Assembly (NCBI RefSeq): GCF_013393325.1
Contig: NZ_QJRC01000076.1
Location: 1 to 64,000, forward strand
Length of the DNA stretch: 64,000 nt
Source: Pseudomonas hunanensis
GTDB lineage: Bacteria > Pseudomonadota > Gammaproteobacteria > Pseudomonadales > Pseudomonadaceae
Direction: 5' to 3'
Shown here: positions 20,678 to 29,943 of the stretch, piece by piece
Numbering within the stretch: the first letter of the stretch is position 1
How the letters are laid out: every line of letters begins with the position of its first letter
Notes under the pieces: model-generated
Told to the model about the DNA's origin: nothing
The model's database searches: none
What the model saw: only the letters and a program-made list of their open reading frames with translations
Made by a program: the position numbers and the translations under genes

Positions 20678-21648
20678 TGTTCGATCCGGCGCGAAGTTTC
20701 GACATCATCGGTGACGTGCACGGCTGTGCGCTGACCCTTGAACGCCTGCTCGACACTCTCGGATACAAGCGCGTGGCCGGCGTGTGGCGCCACCCGCGAC
20801 GCCAGGCGTTGTTCCTCGGTGATATCGTCGACCGTGGGCCGCGTATCCGCGAGGCGCTGCACATCGTTCACGACATGGTCGAAGCCGGTCAGGCGTTCTG
20901 CATCATGGGCAACCACGAGTACAACGCCCTGGGCTGGGTGACCCCGGCGCTGCCCGGCAGCGGCAAGGCCTATGTTCGTGAACACACGCCACGCCATGCC
21001 CGGCTGATCGATGAAACCCTGACCCAGTTCGCCCACCACCCCGGCGACTGGCACGACTTCGTCAACTGGTTCTACCAACTGCCGCTGTTCGTTGACGCTG
21101 GGCGTTTCCGCCTGGTGCACGCCTGCTGGGACCCGCGCCTGATCGAGCCGTTGCGCCAGCAATACCCCGACGGGCGCATCGATGAACATTTCATCCAGGC
21201 TTCGGCGGTCAGCGGCAGTTTTGCCGACACCGTGTGCAACCGCCTGTTGCGCGGTACCGACATGCGCCTGCCGGACGGCTTGACCCTGACTGGCGGTGAT
21301 GGCCTGACCCGGGCGTTCTTCCGCACCAAGTTCTGGGAAGAAGACCCGCAAACCTATGGCGACATCGTGTTCCAGCCCGATGCCCTGCCCGCGGAGGTGG
21401 CCAGTACCCCGCTCAGCCACAGCCAGAAGAACGCCTTGCTGCGCTATGACGAAGACGAGCCGCTGCTGTTCGTTGGCCATTACTGGCGCAGCGGCCGCCC
21501 GGCGCCGATCCGCGCCAACCTGGCCTGCCTGGACTACAGCGCCGTGCTCTACGGCAAGCTGGCCGCCTACCGGCTGGATGATGAAACCCGCATCGACCCG
21601 CACAAGTTCGTCTGGGTCGACGTCGACCGCCCACAGGCCAACCAATGA
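20677..21648 (+). CDS. PPP-type metallophosphoesterase
   Basis: 323 aa with the full serine/threonine phosphatase-like metal motif set: GDVHG (12-16), LGDIVDRGP, GNHEYNALGW and the C-terminal FVGHYW. This is the bis-tetraphosphatase / bacterial PrpA-like branch that uses two metal ions. The substrate could be a diadenosine polyphosphate or a phosphoprotein. The ATG overlaps the nadK stop and its own stop overlaps the rhomboid start, so nadK, this gene and the rhomboid gene are translationally coupled. Confidence 0.85.
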   Translation: MFDPARSFDIIGDVHGCALTLERLLDTLGYKRVAGVWRHPRRQALFLGDIVDRGPRIREALHIVHDMVEAGQAFCIMGNHEYNALGWVTPALPGSGKAYVREHTPRHARLIDETLTQFAHHPGDWHDFVNWFYQLPLFVDAGRFRLVHACWDPRLIEPLRQQYPDGRIDEHFIQASAVSGSFADTVCNRLLRGTDMRLPDGLTLTGGDGLTRAFFRTKFWEEDPQTYGDIVFQPDALPAEVASTPLSHSQKNALLRYDEDEPLLFVGHYWRSGRPAPIRANLACLDYSAVLYGKLAAYRLDDETRIDPHKFVWVDVDRPQANQ

Positions 21649-22532
21649 ACATTATCGAAGTGATGCGCCTGCCGCTGTCGGTCGACCTCAGCGGCTTCGT
21701 TCACCTGCTGCAGCGCCTGCAGGTGCCACACCGGGTCAGCGAGGAGGGCGATGCCCAGGTCCTCTGGGCCCCCGATACCCTGGCCCAAGACGTGCTGCAG
21801 CTGTACCAGCGCTACCCCGACGGCAACGCCGACCTCGAACTTGCACAGGACCCTGGGGGAGCGGGCCTGCCCGCGAATAGCCCCGCACAACCCTCCCTGG
21901 TAGAACAAGCCAAAGCCTGCAAGGTCACCACCCTCACTCTGCTGCTGTGCTTCATTGTCGCCGGCCTCACCAGCCTGGGTGACAACTTCACCACCATCAG
22001 CTGGTTCACTTTCCTCGACTTCCGCGTCCAGGGCGACTACCTGTACTTCAGCTCGCTGGCGCAAAGCCTGGACGAAGGCCAGTGGTGGCGCCTGGTATCG
22101 CCCATGCTGCTGCATTTCGGCGTGCTGCACCTGGCCATGAACAGCCTGTGGTACTGGGAACTGGGCAAGCGCATCGAGCTGCGCCAAGGGCCCTGGATGC
22201 TGCTGGGCCTGACCCTGTTGTTCAGCCTGGTTTCCAACCTGGCCCAGCACTACACCAGCGGGCCAAGCCTGTTTGGCGGCCTGTCCGGCGTGCTGTACGG
22301 CCTGCTCGGGCATGTGTGGCTGTTCCAGTGGCTGGCGCCCAACCGTTACTTCAACCTGCCCAAGGGTGTGCTGGTGATGATGCTGATCTGGCTGGTGGTG
22401 TGCCTGACCGGTGTGGTCGGCACCCTCGGCCTTGGCCAGATCGCCAATGCCGCCCACGTCGGCGGGCTGCTCATCGGATGCCTGACCGGGCTCTTGGGTG
22501 GGGCGCTGGCCCGGCGTAAACTGTCGGCTTGA
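21645..22532 (+). CDS. glpG: Rhomboid family intramembrane serine protease
   Basis: 295 aa. Residues ~1-60 form a small cytosolic domain like that of GlpG; a Pro/Gly/Ala linker follows (~68-85, encoded by a REP-like sequence), then six membrane helices. The catalytic dyad is Ser-214 in GLSGVLYG and His-271 in ANAAHVGG; the HxxxxHxxxN motif of helix 2 is His-157/His-162/Asn-166. It should cleave membrane-anchored substrates in the inner membrane. It overlaps the phosphatase gene upstream (ATGA). Confidence 0.9.
   Translation: MNIIEVMRLPLSVDLSGFVHLLQRLQVPHRVSEEGDAQVLWAPDTLAQDVLQLYQRYPDGNADLELAQDPGGAGLPANSPAQPSLVEQAKACKVTTLTLLLCFIVAGLTSLGDNFTTISWFTFLDFRVQGDYLYFSSLAQSLDEGQWWRLVSPMLLHFGVLHLAMNSLWYWELGKRIELRQGPWMLLGLTLLFSLVSNLAQHYTSGPSLFGGLSGVLYGLLGHVWLFQWLAPNRYFNLPKGVLVMMLIWLVVCLTGVVGTLGLGQIANAAHVGGLLIGCLTGLLGGALARRKLSA
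21851..21877 (+). repeat. REP-like sequence inside the rhomboid coding region
   Basis: 27 bp matching the intergenic REP arm that begins at 31684 at 23 of 27 positions (shared cores GGGAGCGGG and CCCGCGAA). It stays in frame and encodes the Gly/Pro-rich linker just before the membrane domain. Confidence 0.6.
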
Positions 22533-22545
22533 ATCAGGAGACTGT

Positions 22546-22806
22546 ATGTCCACTTTCGCGCAAATGATTGAAAACATCACCCCGGAAATCTACGAGAGCC
22601 TGAAACTGGCCGTGGAAATTGGCAAATGGTCGGATGGCCGCAAGCTCACTGCCGAGCAGAAAGAGCTGTCGCTGCAGGCGGTCATCGCCTGGGAAATGAA
22701 AAACCTGCCTGAAGACCAGCGTACCGGCTACATGGGCCCGCAGGAATGCGCATCGAAGTCCGCGCCGATCGCCAACATTCTGTTCAAGTCGGACTCGGTA
22801 CATTGA
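22546..22806 (+). CDS. DUF1315 (YeaC-like) family protein
   Basis: 86 aa starting MSTFAQMIENITPEIYESLK, with the family segments EIGKWSDGRKLTAEQKELSLQA and an ending rich in small residues. It matches E. coli YeaC in length and pattern. Cytosolic; function unknown. It is preceded by a CAGGAG site, 13 bp after the rhomboid gene, and its stop overlaps the TTG start of the DUF2797 gene. Confidence 0.85.
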   Translation: MSTFAQMIENITPEIYESLKLAVEIGKWSDGRKLTAEQKELSLQAVIAWEMKNLPEDQRTGYMGPQECASKSAPIANILFKSDSVH

Positions 22807-23633
22807 TCGAACTCGCTCGTGGCTCGTTGAGCAAAATGGCGGTAAGCCTGCAGGCGCCGGTGGTGCAGTACAGCTTCCGCCTGGATGACACACAGGTGCC
22901 GGTCAACCCGCTGATCGGCCAGCGTCTGCGCCTGGAATACCTCGGCGCCATTCACTGCAGCCATTGCGGCAAGCGCACCAAGACCAGCTTCAGCCAGGGT
23001 TACTGCTACCCCTGCATGACCAAGCTGGCCCAGTGCGACGTGTGCATCATGGCCCCGGAAAAATGCCACTACGACGCCGGCACCTGCCGCGAACCGTCGT
23101 GGGGTGAACAGTTCTGCATGACCGACCACGTGGTCTACCTGGCCAACTCTTCGGGAATCAAGGTCGGCATCACCCGCGCCACCCAGTTGCCCACCCGTTG
23201 GCTCGACCAGGGTGCCAGCCAGGCCCTGCCGATCATGCGCGTGGCTACTCGTCAGCAGTCGGGCCTGGTCGAAGACGTGCTGCGCAGTCAGGTGCCGGAC
23301 CGCACCAACTGGCGTGCGCTGCTCAAGGGCGACGCCGAGGTGCTCGACCTGCCCGCCATCCGCGAGCAGATCTTCGATGCCTGCGCCGACGGCCTGCGCG
23401 AGCTGCAGGGGCGCTTTGGCCTGCAAGCGATCCAGCCGTTGCCCGATGCCGAAGTGGTGCAGATGAAGTACCCGGTCGAGGCCTACCCGAAAAAGATCGT
23501 CAGCTTCAACCTCGACAAGGACCCGGTGGCCGAAGGCACGCTGCTGGGCATCAAGGGCCAGTACCTGATCTTCGACACCGGTGTGATCAATATTCGCAAG
23601 TACACGGCCTACCAGTTGGCCGTGCTCCAGTAA
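22803..23633 (+). CDS. DUF2797 family zinc-cluster protein
   Basis: 276 aa. The N-terminal third carries a dense Cys/His set (CSHCGKRTKTSF, YCYPCMTKLAQCDVC, ending KCHYDAGTCRE) that probably binds two zincs. A UvrC/GIY-YIG-like segment follows (VYLANSSGIKVGITRATQLPTRWLDQGAS). I chose the TTG at 22803, which overlaps the preceding stop (TTGA) and gives the family N-terminus (M/L)IELARGSLSKM; an ATG at 22746 would lie inside the upstream gene. Function unknown; the GIY-YIG resemblance is my reading. Confidence 0.8.
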   Translation: MIELARGSLSKMAVSLQAPVVQYSFRLDDTQVPVNPLIGQRLRLEYLGAIHCSHCGKRTKTSFSQGYCYPCMTKLAQCDVCIMAPEKCHYDAGTCREPSWGEQFCMTDHVVYLANSSGIKVGITRATQLPTRWLDQGASQALPIMRVATRQQSGLVEDVLRSQVPDRTNWRALLKGDAEVLDLPAIREQIFDACADGLRELQGRFGLQAIQPLPDAEVVQMKYPVEAYPKKIVSFNLDKDPVAEGTLLGIKGQYLIFDTGVINIRKYTAYQLAVLQ

Positions 23634-23646
23634 AAAGGACCTGCAC

Positions 23647-26304
23647 ATGCGTACCGAACAACCGCAAGTGATCTACCTCAAGGATTACCAGGCGCCCGAG
23701 TACCTGATCGACGAGACGCACCTGACCTTCGAGCTGTTCGAGGACCACACCCTGGTTCACGCGCAACTGGTCATGCGCCGCAACCCGGCACGCGGTGCCG
23801 GCCTGCCGCCACTGGTGCTCGACGGTCAGCAGCTGGAATTGCTGCGGGCCTCGCTGGACGACCTGGAACTGCAGGCGGGCGACTACCAGCTTGAAGCCGA
23901 CAGCCTGACGCTGCACCCCAAGGCCGAGCGGTTCACCCTCGACACCAGCGTGAAGATCCACCCCGAGAGCAACACCGCGCTGGAAGGCCTGTACAAGTCG
24001 GGCAAGATGTTCTGCACCCAGTGCGAGGCCGAGGGCTTCCGCAAGATCACCTACTACCTCGACCGCCCGGACGTGATGAGCACGTTCACCACCACGGTGA
24101 TCGCCGAGCAGCATCGCTACCCGGTATTGCTGTCGAACGGCAACCCGATCGGCAGCGGGCCGGCCGAAGACGGCCGCCACTGGGCGACCTGGGAAGACCC
24201 GTTCATGAAGCCGGCGTACCTGTTCGCCCTGGTGGCCGGCGACCTGTGGTGCGTAGAGGACACCTTCACCCGCCAGTCCGGCCGTGACGTGATCCTGCGC
24301 ATCTATGTTGAACCCGAGAACATCGACAAGTGCGACCACGCCATGGTCAGCCTGAAGAAGTCCATGCGTTGGGACGAAGAAGTCTATGGCCGTGAATACG
24401 ACCTGGACATCTTCATGATCGTCGCGGTAAACGACTTCAATATGGGCGCCATGGAAAACAAGGGCCTGAACATCTTCAACTCCAGCTGTGTGCTGGCCCG
24501 TGCCGAGACCGCCACCGATGCCGCGCACCAGCGCGTCGAAGGCGTGGTCGCCCACGAGTACTTCCACAACTGGTCGGGCAACCGTGTCACTTGCCGTGAC
24601 TGGTTCCAGCTGTCGCTCAAAGAAGGCTTCACGGTATTCCGCGATGCCGAGTTCAGCGCCGACATGAACTCGCGCACGGTCAAGCGCATCGAAGACGTCG
24701 CCTACCTGCGCACCCACCAGTTCGCCGAAGACGCCGGCCCCATGGCCCACCCGGTGCGCCCGGACAGCTTCATCGAAATTTCCAACTTCTACACCCTGAC
24801 CGTGTACGAGAAGGGCGCCGAAGTGGTGCGCATGGTGCGAACCTTGCTGGGTGCCGAAGGCTTCCGCAAGGGCAGCGACCTGTACTTCGAACGCCACGAC
24901 GGCCAGGCGGTGACCACCGACGACTTCATCAAGGCCATGGAGGATGCCAACGGCGTCGATTTCACCCAGTTCAAACGCTGGTACAGCCAGGCCGGCACCC
25001 CGCGCCTGGAGGTCAGCGAAGCTTATGACGCCGCTGCGCAGACCTACAGCCTGACGTTCCGCCAGAGCTGCCCGCAAACCCCGGACAAGGCTGAAAAACT
25101 GCCGTTCGTGGTCCCGGTGGAGCTGGGCCTGCTGGACGCCGCAGGCAACGACCTGCCGCTGCAACTGGCCGGTGAAGCGACGGCGCAGGGCACCAGCCGC
25201 GTGCTGTCGGTGACCGAAGCCGAGCAGACTTTCACCTTCCAGCGCATCCAGGCCAAACCGCTGCCATCGCTGCTGCGTGGCTTCAGCGCCCCGGTGAAGC
25301 TGAGCTTCCCCTACGACCGCGACCAGCTGATGTTCCTGATGCAGCACGACAGCGACGGCTTCAACCGCTGGGAAGCGGGCCAGCAGTTGTCGGTGCAGGT
25401 GTTGCAGGAGCTGATCGGCCAGCATCAGCGCGGCGAAGCGCTGAAGCTCGACCAGCGCCTGATCACCGCCCTGGACACCGTGCTCGGCAACGAGTCGCTG
25501 GACCCGGCCATGGTTGCCGAAATGCTCTCGCTGCCGGGTGAGGCCTACCTCACCGAGATCAGCCAGGTGGCCGATGTGGACGCCATCCACGCCGCCCGCG
25601 AATTCGCCCGCCAGCAGATCGCCGAGCAACTGTTCGACGCCCTGTGGGCGCGCTATCAGGCCAACCGAGAAGTGTCGCGCAGCACCGAGTATGTGGCGTC
25701 TGCCGAGCACTTTGCCCGCCGCAGCTTGCAGAACATCGCCCTGTCGTACTTGATGCAGAGCGGCAAGCCGCAGGTGCTGGAAGCGACCCTGGAGCAGTTC
25801 GAGCACTGCGACAACATGACCGAGCGCCTGACCGCGCTGGCAGTATTGGTCAACTCGCCGTTCGAAGCCGAGCGTGCCAAGGCGCTGGAAGCCTTTGCCG
25901 AGCACTTCAAGGACAACCCGCTGGTCATGGACCAGTGGTTCAGCGTGCAGGCGGCAAGCGCCTTGCCGGGCGGGCTGGCGCGGGTCAAGGCGCTGATGCA
26001 GCACCCGGCGTTCACCTTGAAGAACCCGAACAAGGTGCGTGCGCTGATCGGTGCTTTTGCCGGTCAGAACCTGGTCAACTTCCATGCGGCCGATGGCTCG
26101 GGGTATCGCTTCCTGGCGGACCTGGTGATCGAGCTGAATGCACTGAACCCGCAGATTGCTTCGCGCCAACTGGCGCCGCTGACCCGCTGGCGCAAGTATG
26201 ACGAGGCGCGCCAGGCCCTGATGAAAGGTGAGTTGGAGCGGATTCTCGCTTCTGGTGAGCTGTCCAGTGATGTGTATGAGGTTGTGAGCAAGAGCCTGGC
26301 TTAA
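23647..26304 (+). CDS. pepN: Aminopeptidase N
   Basis: Zinc M1 aminopeptidase, 885 aa, the main broad-specificity aminopeptidase of the gammaproteobacterial cytosol. The exopeptidase motif GAMEN is present and the zinc site HEYFH is at residues 303-307, with the third ligand Glu-326 (HEXXH-X18-E). Length and the RVTCRDWFQLSLKEG context match E. coli PepN closely. It starts 13 bp after the DUF2797 gene with an AAAGGA site and ends before a strong GC hairpin. Confidence 0.97.
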   Translation: MRTEQPQVIYLKDYQAPEYLIDETHLTFELFEDHTLVHAQLVMRRNPARGAGLPPLVLDGQQLELLRASLDDLELQAGDYQLEADSLTLHPKAERFTLDTSVKIHPESNTALEGLYKSGKMFCTQCEAEGFRKITYYLDRPDVMSTFTTTVIAEQHRYPVLLSNGNPIGSGPAEDGRHWATWEDPFMKPAYLFALVAGDLWCVEDTFTRQSGRDVILRIYVEPENIDKCDHAMVSLKKSMRWDEEVYGREYDLDIFMIVAVNDFNMGAMENKGLNIFNSSCVLARAETATDAAHQRVEGVVAHEYFHNWSGNRVTCRDWFQLSLKEGFTVFRDAEFSADMNSRTVKRIEDVAYLRTHQFAEDAGPMAHPVRPDSFIEISNFYTLTVYEKGAEVVRMVRTLLGAEGFRKGSDLYFERHDGQAVTTDDFIKAMEDANGVDFTQFKRWYSQAGTPRLEVSEAYDAAAQTYSLTFRQSCPQTPDKAEKLPFVVPVELGLLDAAGNDLPLQLAGEATAQGTSRVLSVTEAEQTFTFQRIQAKPLPSLLRGFSAPVKLSFPYDRDQLMFLMQHDSDGFNRWEAGQQLSVQVLQELIGQHQRGEALKLDQRLITALDTVLGNESLDPAMVAEMLSLPGEAYLTEISQVADVDAIHAAREFARQQIAEQLFDALWARYQANREVSRSTEYVASAEHFARRSLQNIALSYLMQSGKPQVLEATLEQFEHCDNMTERLTALAVLVNSPFEAERAKALEAFAEHFKDNPLVMDQWFSVQAASALPGGLARVKALMQHPAFTLKNPNKVRALIGAFAGQNLVNFHAADGSGYRFLADLVIELNALNPQIASRQLAPLTRWRKYDEARQALMKGELERILASGELSSDVYEVVSKSLA

Positions 26305-26311
26305 GGGCCAA

Positions 26312-26332
26312 GGGGGCTGCGCAGCAGCCCCC
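26312..26332 (+). terminator. GC-rich hairpin after pepN
   Basis: GGGGGCTGC-GCA-GCAGCCCCC: 9-bp perfect stem starting 7 bp after the pepN stop. There is no T tract, so the terminator assignment is moderate. Confidence 0.55.
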
Positions 26333-26488
26333 TGCATTCCCGGATAACAAAACATAACACCCCGCCCGTTGTATTCCCGCAAACATCCCCGCTACGATCC
26401 CCTCAAGCTATTGCAGGCCTCTAGATCAGGCTTTTCGCAGTACCTGCAATGCATTGACCCACCAACAAGAACACAACAGGGGGCAGTC

Positions 26489-27517
26489 ATGAGGGAACAG
26501 CTACAGGCGCCAGCCAGGCGTGGTGCCTGGCCATGGGCGGCCAGCGCAGTGCTGGCACTGGCATTGGGGGTGTGGGCCGACAGTGCCCAGGCCGCCGGGG
26601 CCGACGAATATTCCACCGAATCGGCCAAGGCCAGCCAAAGCCTGTTGATCGGCGCCACCCATGCTGGCAAGCGCCTGGTGGTGGTGGGTGATCGTGGCCA
26701 TATCCTGTTCTCCGATGACCAGGGCAGCACCTGGACCCAAGCCCGTGTACCGACCCGGCAACTGCTCACGGCGGTGTACTTCCTCGACGACAAGCGTGGT
26801 TGGGCAGTCGGCCATGACGCGCAGATCCTCGCCAGCAGCGACGGCGGCGCGACCTGGAGCAAGCAATACGAAGACCTCGCCCGTGAAGCCCCCTTGCTCG
26901 ATGTCACCTTCCTCGACGCCCAGCACGGCTTTGCCGTGGGGGCCTACGGCGCCTTGCTGGAAACCACCGACGGTGGCCAGCACTGGCAAGACGTGGCCGA
27001 GCGGCTGGACAACCCCGACCAGTTGCACCTGAACGGCATCGCTCGGGTGCGCGAAGCCGGCCTGTTCATCGTCGGCGAGCAGGGCGGCATGTTCCGCTCC
27101 GCCGACAACGGCCAGACGTGGGCCAAGGTACAGGGCCCCTACGAGGGCTCGCTGTTCGGCGTGATCGGTACCGCCAAACCGCAAACACTGCTGGCCTACG
27201 GCCTGCGCGGCAACCTGTTCCGCTCCAGCGACTTCGGTGACAGCTGGCAGCCGATCGAACTCAAGGCCGCACGCGGTAACCTCGAATTCGGCCTGGCAGG
27301 CGCTACGCTTGTCGATGATGGCAGCCTGGTGCTGGTCGGCAATGGCGGCAGTGTGTTGCGCAGCACCGATGATGGGCAAACCTTCAGCGTGTACAACCGT
27401 GCCGACCGCATCGCCCTGGCCGGCGTCAGTGGCTTGGCCAACGGCGGCCTGCTGTTGGTGGGGCAGGGTGGCGTACACCTGGCTGATGCCCAGGGCGCCG
27501 AGGGGGTGAGCCGATGA
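26489..27517 (+). CDS. YCF48/Hcf136-like beta-propeller, exported
   Basis: 342 aa. A signal peptide ends near residue 36 (SAQA-AGADEY). The mature part is a seven-bladed propeller of BNR/Asp-box repeats (SDDQGSTWTQ, SSDGGATWSK, TTDGGQHWQD, SADNGQTWAK, SSDFGDSWQP, STDDGQTFSV). Family members related to the photosystem II factor YCF48 are common in non-phototrophs, typically next to an MMPL exporter. The start at 26489 was chosen for the signal peptide. Its stop overlaps the exporter start (ATGA), so the two products probably work together. Confidence 0.85.
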   Translation: MREQLQAPARRGAWPWAASAVLALALGVWADSAQAAGADEYSTESAKASQSLLIGATHAGKRLVVVGDRGHILFSDDQGSTWTQARVPTRQLLTAVYFLDDKRGWAVGHDAQILASSDGGATWSKQYEDLAREAPLLDVTFLDAQHGFAVGAYGALLETTDGGQHWQDVAERLDNPDQLHLNGIARVREAGLFIVGEQGGMFRSADNGQTWAKVQGPYEGSLFGVIGTAKPQTLLAYGLRGNLFRSSDFGDSWQPIELKAARGNLEFGLAGATLVDDGSLVLVGNGGSVLRSTDDGQTFSVYNRADRIALAGVSGLANGGLLLVGQGGVHLADAQGAEGVSR

Positions 27518-29913
27518 CCAGCAGGGAGAGCATTACCATGCACCCGCATCACCAGGACAAGGCCACGCTGCTTGAACGCCTGATCTTCAACAATCGCCCC
27601 GTGGTCATCGCCCTGTGCGTGCTGGTCAGCATTTTCCTGTTCTGGCAGGCCACGCAGATTCGCCCGTCCACCAGCTTCGAGAAGATGATCCCGCTGCAGC
27701 ACCCGTTCATCGAGCAGATGATGGAGCACCGCAACGACCTGGCCAACCTGGGCAACACCGTGCGCATCTCGGTGGAAGCGGTGAACGGCGATATCTTCGA
27801 CAAGGACTACATGGAGACCCTGCGCCAGGTCCATGACGAAGTGTTCTACATCCCCGGTGTCGACCGTGCCGGGCTGAAGTCGCTGTGGAGCCCCAGTGTG
27901 CGCTGGAGCGAGGTCACCGAAGAGGGCTTCTCCGGTGGCGAGGTAATCCCCAACACCTACAACGGCTCGCAGGACAGCCTCGACACCCTGCGTGACAACG
28001 TGCTCAAGTCCGGCCAGGTGGGGCGCCTGGTGGGCAACAACTTCAAGTCCAGCATCGTCGATGTACCGCTGCTGGAAAGCTATCCCGACCCGCAAGACCC
28101 AGGCAAACAGGTGAAACTGGACTACCAACAGTTCTCGCACCTGCTTGAAGAGAAGGTCCGCGACAAGTTCCAGGCACAAAACCCCAATGTGAAAATTCAC
28201 ATCGTCGGCTTCGCCAAGAAGGTCGGTGACCTGATCGATGGCCTGGTGATGGTGGCGATGTTCTTCGGCGTCGCGCTGGCCATCACTTGGGTACTGCTGT
28301 ACTGGTTCACCTGGTGTATCCGCAGCACCATCGCCGTGCTCATCACCACCCTGGTGGCGGTGGTCTGGCAGCTGGGGCTGATGCATGCGGTGGGCTTTGG
28401 CCTGGACCCGTACTCGATGCTGGTGCCGTTCCTGATCTTCGCCATTGGTATTTCCCACGGGGTGCAGAAGATCAACGGTATTGCCTTGCAGTCGAGTGAC
28501 GCCGACAACGCCCTGACCGCGGCACGGCGTACCTTCCGCCAGCTGTTCCTGCCGGGGATGATCGCTATCCTTGCCGACGCGGTGGGCTTCATCACCTTGC
28601 TGATCATCGACATCGGGGTGATTCGCGAGCTGGCCATCGGCGCCTCCATTGGCGTGGCGGTGATCGTGTTCACCAACCTGATCCTGTTGCCGGTGGCCAT
28701 TTCCTACGTTGGCATCAGCAAGAAGGCCATCGAGCGCAGCAAGAAGGACGCGACGCGCGAGCACCCGTTCTGGCGGCTGTTGTCGAACTTTGCCAGTGCC
28801 AAGGTGGCGCCGGTTTCGGTGCTGTTGGCACTGGTCGCCTTCGCCGGTGGCCTGTGGTACAGCCAGAACCTGAAGATCGGCGACCTCGACCAGGGCGCGC
28901 CGGAGTTGCGCCCTGACTCACGCTACAACCAGGACAACAACTTCATCATCAGCAACTACTCGACCAGCTCCGACGTGCTGGTGATCATGGTCAAGACCCC
29001 GTCGGAGAAGTGTTCTGTCCACTCGACCATGGCACCGATCGACGAGCTGATGTGGACCATGCAGAACACGCCGGGCGTGCAGTCGGCTATTTCCCTGGTG
29101 ACCGTGTCCAAGCAGGTGATCAAGGGCATGAACGAGGGCAGCCTGAAATGGGAAACCCTGTCGCGTAACCCGGACATCCTCAACAACTCCATTGCTCGTG
29201 CCGACGGCCTGTACAACGGCGACTGCTCACTGGCACCCGTGCTGGTGTTCCTCAACGACCACAAGGCTGAAACCCTGGAGCGGGTTACCGCCGTGGCCAA
29301 GGCGTTTGCCGACAGCCACAACAAGGAGGGCCTGCAATTCTTGCTGGCAGCGGGCAACGCCGGGATCGAGGCTGCGACCAACGAAGTGATCAAGTCAGCC
29401 GAGTTGACCATCCTGATCCTGGTGTACATCTGCGTGGCAGTGATGTGTCTGATCACCTTCCGCTCGTTCGCCGCCACGCTGTGCATCGTGCTGCCGCTGG
29501 TGCTGACGTCGGTGTTGGGCAACGCACTGATGGCCTACATGGGCATCGGGGTGAAGGTGGCGACCTTGCCGGTGGTGGCGCTGGGTGTGGGAATTGGCGT
29601 GGACTACGGTATCTACATCTACAGCCGCCTGGAAAGCTTCCTGCGCGCCGGCTTGCCGTTGCAGGAAGCGTACTACCAGACCCTGCGTTCGACCGGTAAA
29701 GCGGTGTTGTTCACCGGTTTGTGCCTGGCCATCGGCGTGTGCACCTGGATTTTCTCGGCGATCAAATTCCAGGCGGACATGGGCTTGATGCTGACCTTCA
29801 TGCTGCTGTGGAACATGTTTGGCGCGCTTTGGCTGCTGCCGGCCCTGGCGCGGTTCCTCATCAAGCCTGAAAAAATGGTGGGCAAGGAGGGTGGGTCGAT
29901 TTTCGCCCATTAA
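27514..29913 (+). CDS. MMPL/RND superfamily exporter
   Basis: 799 aa, two repeats each of one helix, a ~190-residue periplasmic domain and a five-helix bundle (12 helices in total). The second bundle has the proton-relay-like GVGIGVDYGIYIYSRL and the first has GISHGVQKINGIAL. This is the sterol-sensing-domain-like MMPL branch (lipid or hydrophobic cargo), not the tripartite HAE1 drug type. An internal ATG at 27538 with an AGGGAG site is an alternative start. In pseudomonads I recall such pairs beside DUF1302 and DUF1329 genes; neither is here. Confidence 0.85.
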   Translation: MTSRESITMHPHHQDKATLLERLIFNNRPVVIALCVLVSIFLFWQATQIRPSTSFEKMIPLQHPFIEQMMEHRNDLANLGNTVRISVEAVNGDIFDKDYMETLRQVHDEVFYIPGVDRAGLKSLWSPSVRWSEVTEEGFSGGEVIPNTYNGSQDSLDTLRDNVLKSGQVGRLVGNNFKSSIVDVPLLESYPDPQDPGKQVKLDYQQFSHLLEEKVRDKFQAQNPNVKIHIVGFAKKVGDLIDGLVMVAMFFGVALAITWVLLYWFTWCIRSTIAVLITTLVAVVWQLGLMHAVGFGLDPYSMLVPFLIFAIGISHGVQKINGIALQSSDADNALTAARRTFRQLFLPGMIAILADAVGFITLLIIDIGVIRELAIGASIGVAVIVFTNLILLPVAISYVGISKKAIERSKKDATREHPFWRLLSNFASAKVAPVSVLLALVAFAGGLWYSQNLKIGDLDQGAPELRPDSRYNQDNNFIISNYSTSSDVLVIMVKTPSEKCSVHSTMAPIDELMWTMQNTPGVQSAISLVTVSKQVIKGMNEGSLKWETLSRNPDILNNSIARADGLYNGDCSLAPVLVFLNDHKAETLERVTAVAKAFADSHNKEGLQFLLAAGNAGIEAATNEVIKSAELTILILVYICVAVMCLITFRSFAATLCIVLPLVLTSVLGNALMAYMGIGVKVATLPVVALGVGIGVDYGIYIYSRLESFLRAGLPLQEAYYQTLRSTGKAVLFTGLCLAIGVCTWIFSAIKFQADMGLMLTFMLLWNMFGALWLLPALARFLIKPEKMVGKEGGSIFAH

Positions 29914-29920
29914 ATGGCAG

Positions 29921-29939
29921 GGGGCCGCTTTGCGGCCCC
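29921..29939 (+). terminator. Hairpin after the MMPL gene
   Basis: GGGGCCGC-TTT-GCGGCCCC, an 8-bp perfect stem 8 bp after the stop. It is also the central hairpin seen in the REP elements. A TATAAT (29944-29949) follows immediately and probably serves the next gene. Confidence 0.6.
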
Positions 29940-29943
29940 AGGT

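Noticed and set aside
23587..26382. 931-codon open frame on the minus strand opposite pepN
   Set aside because: It is the mirror of a GC-rich coding strand; pepN is certain from its zinc site, and the opposite translation is low-complexity His/Gln/Val/Leu without any family motif.
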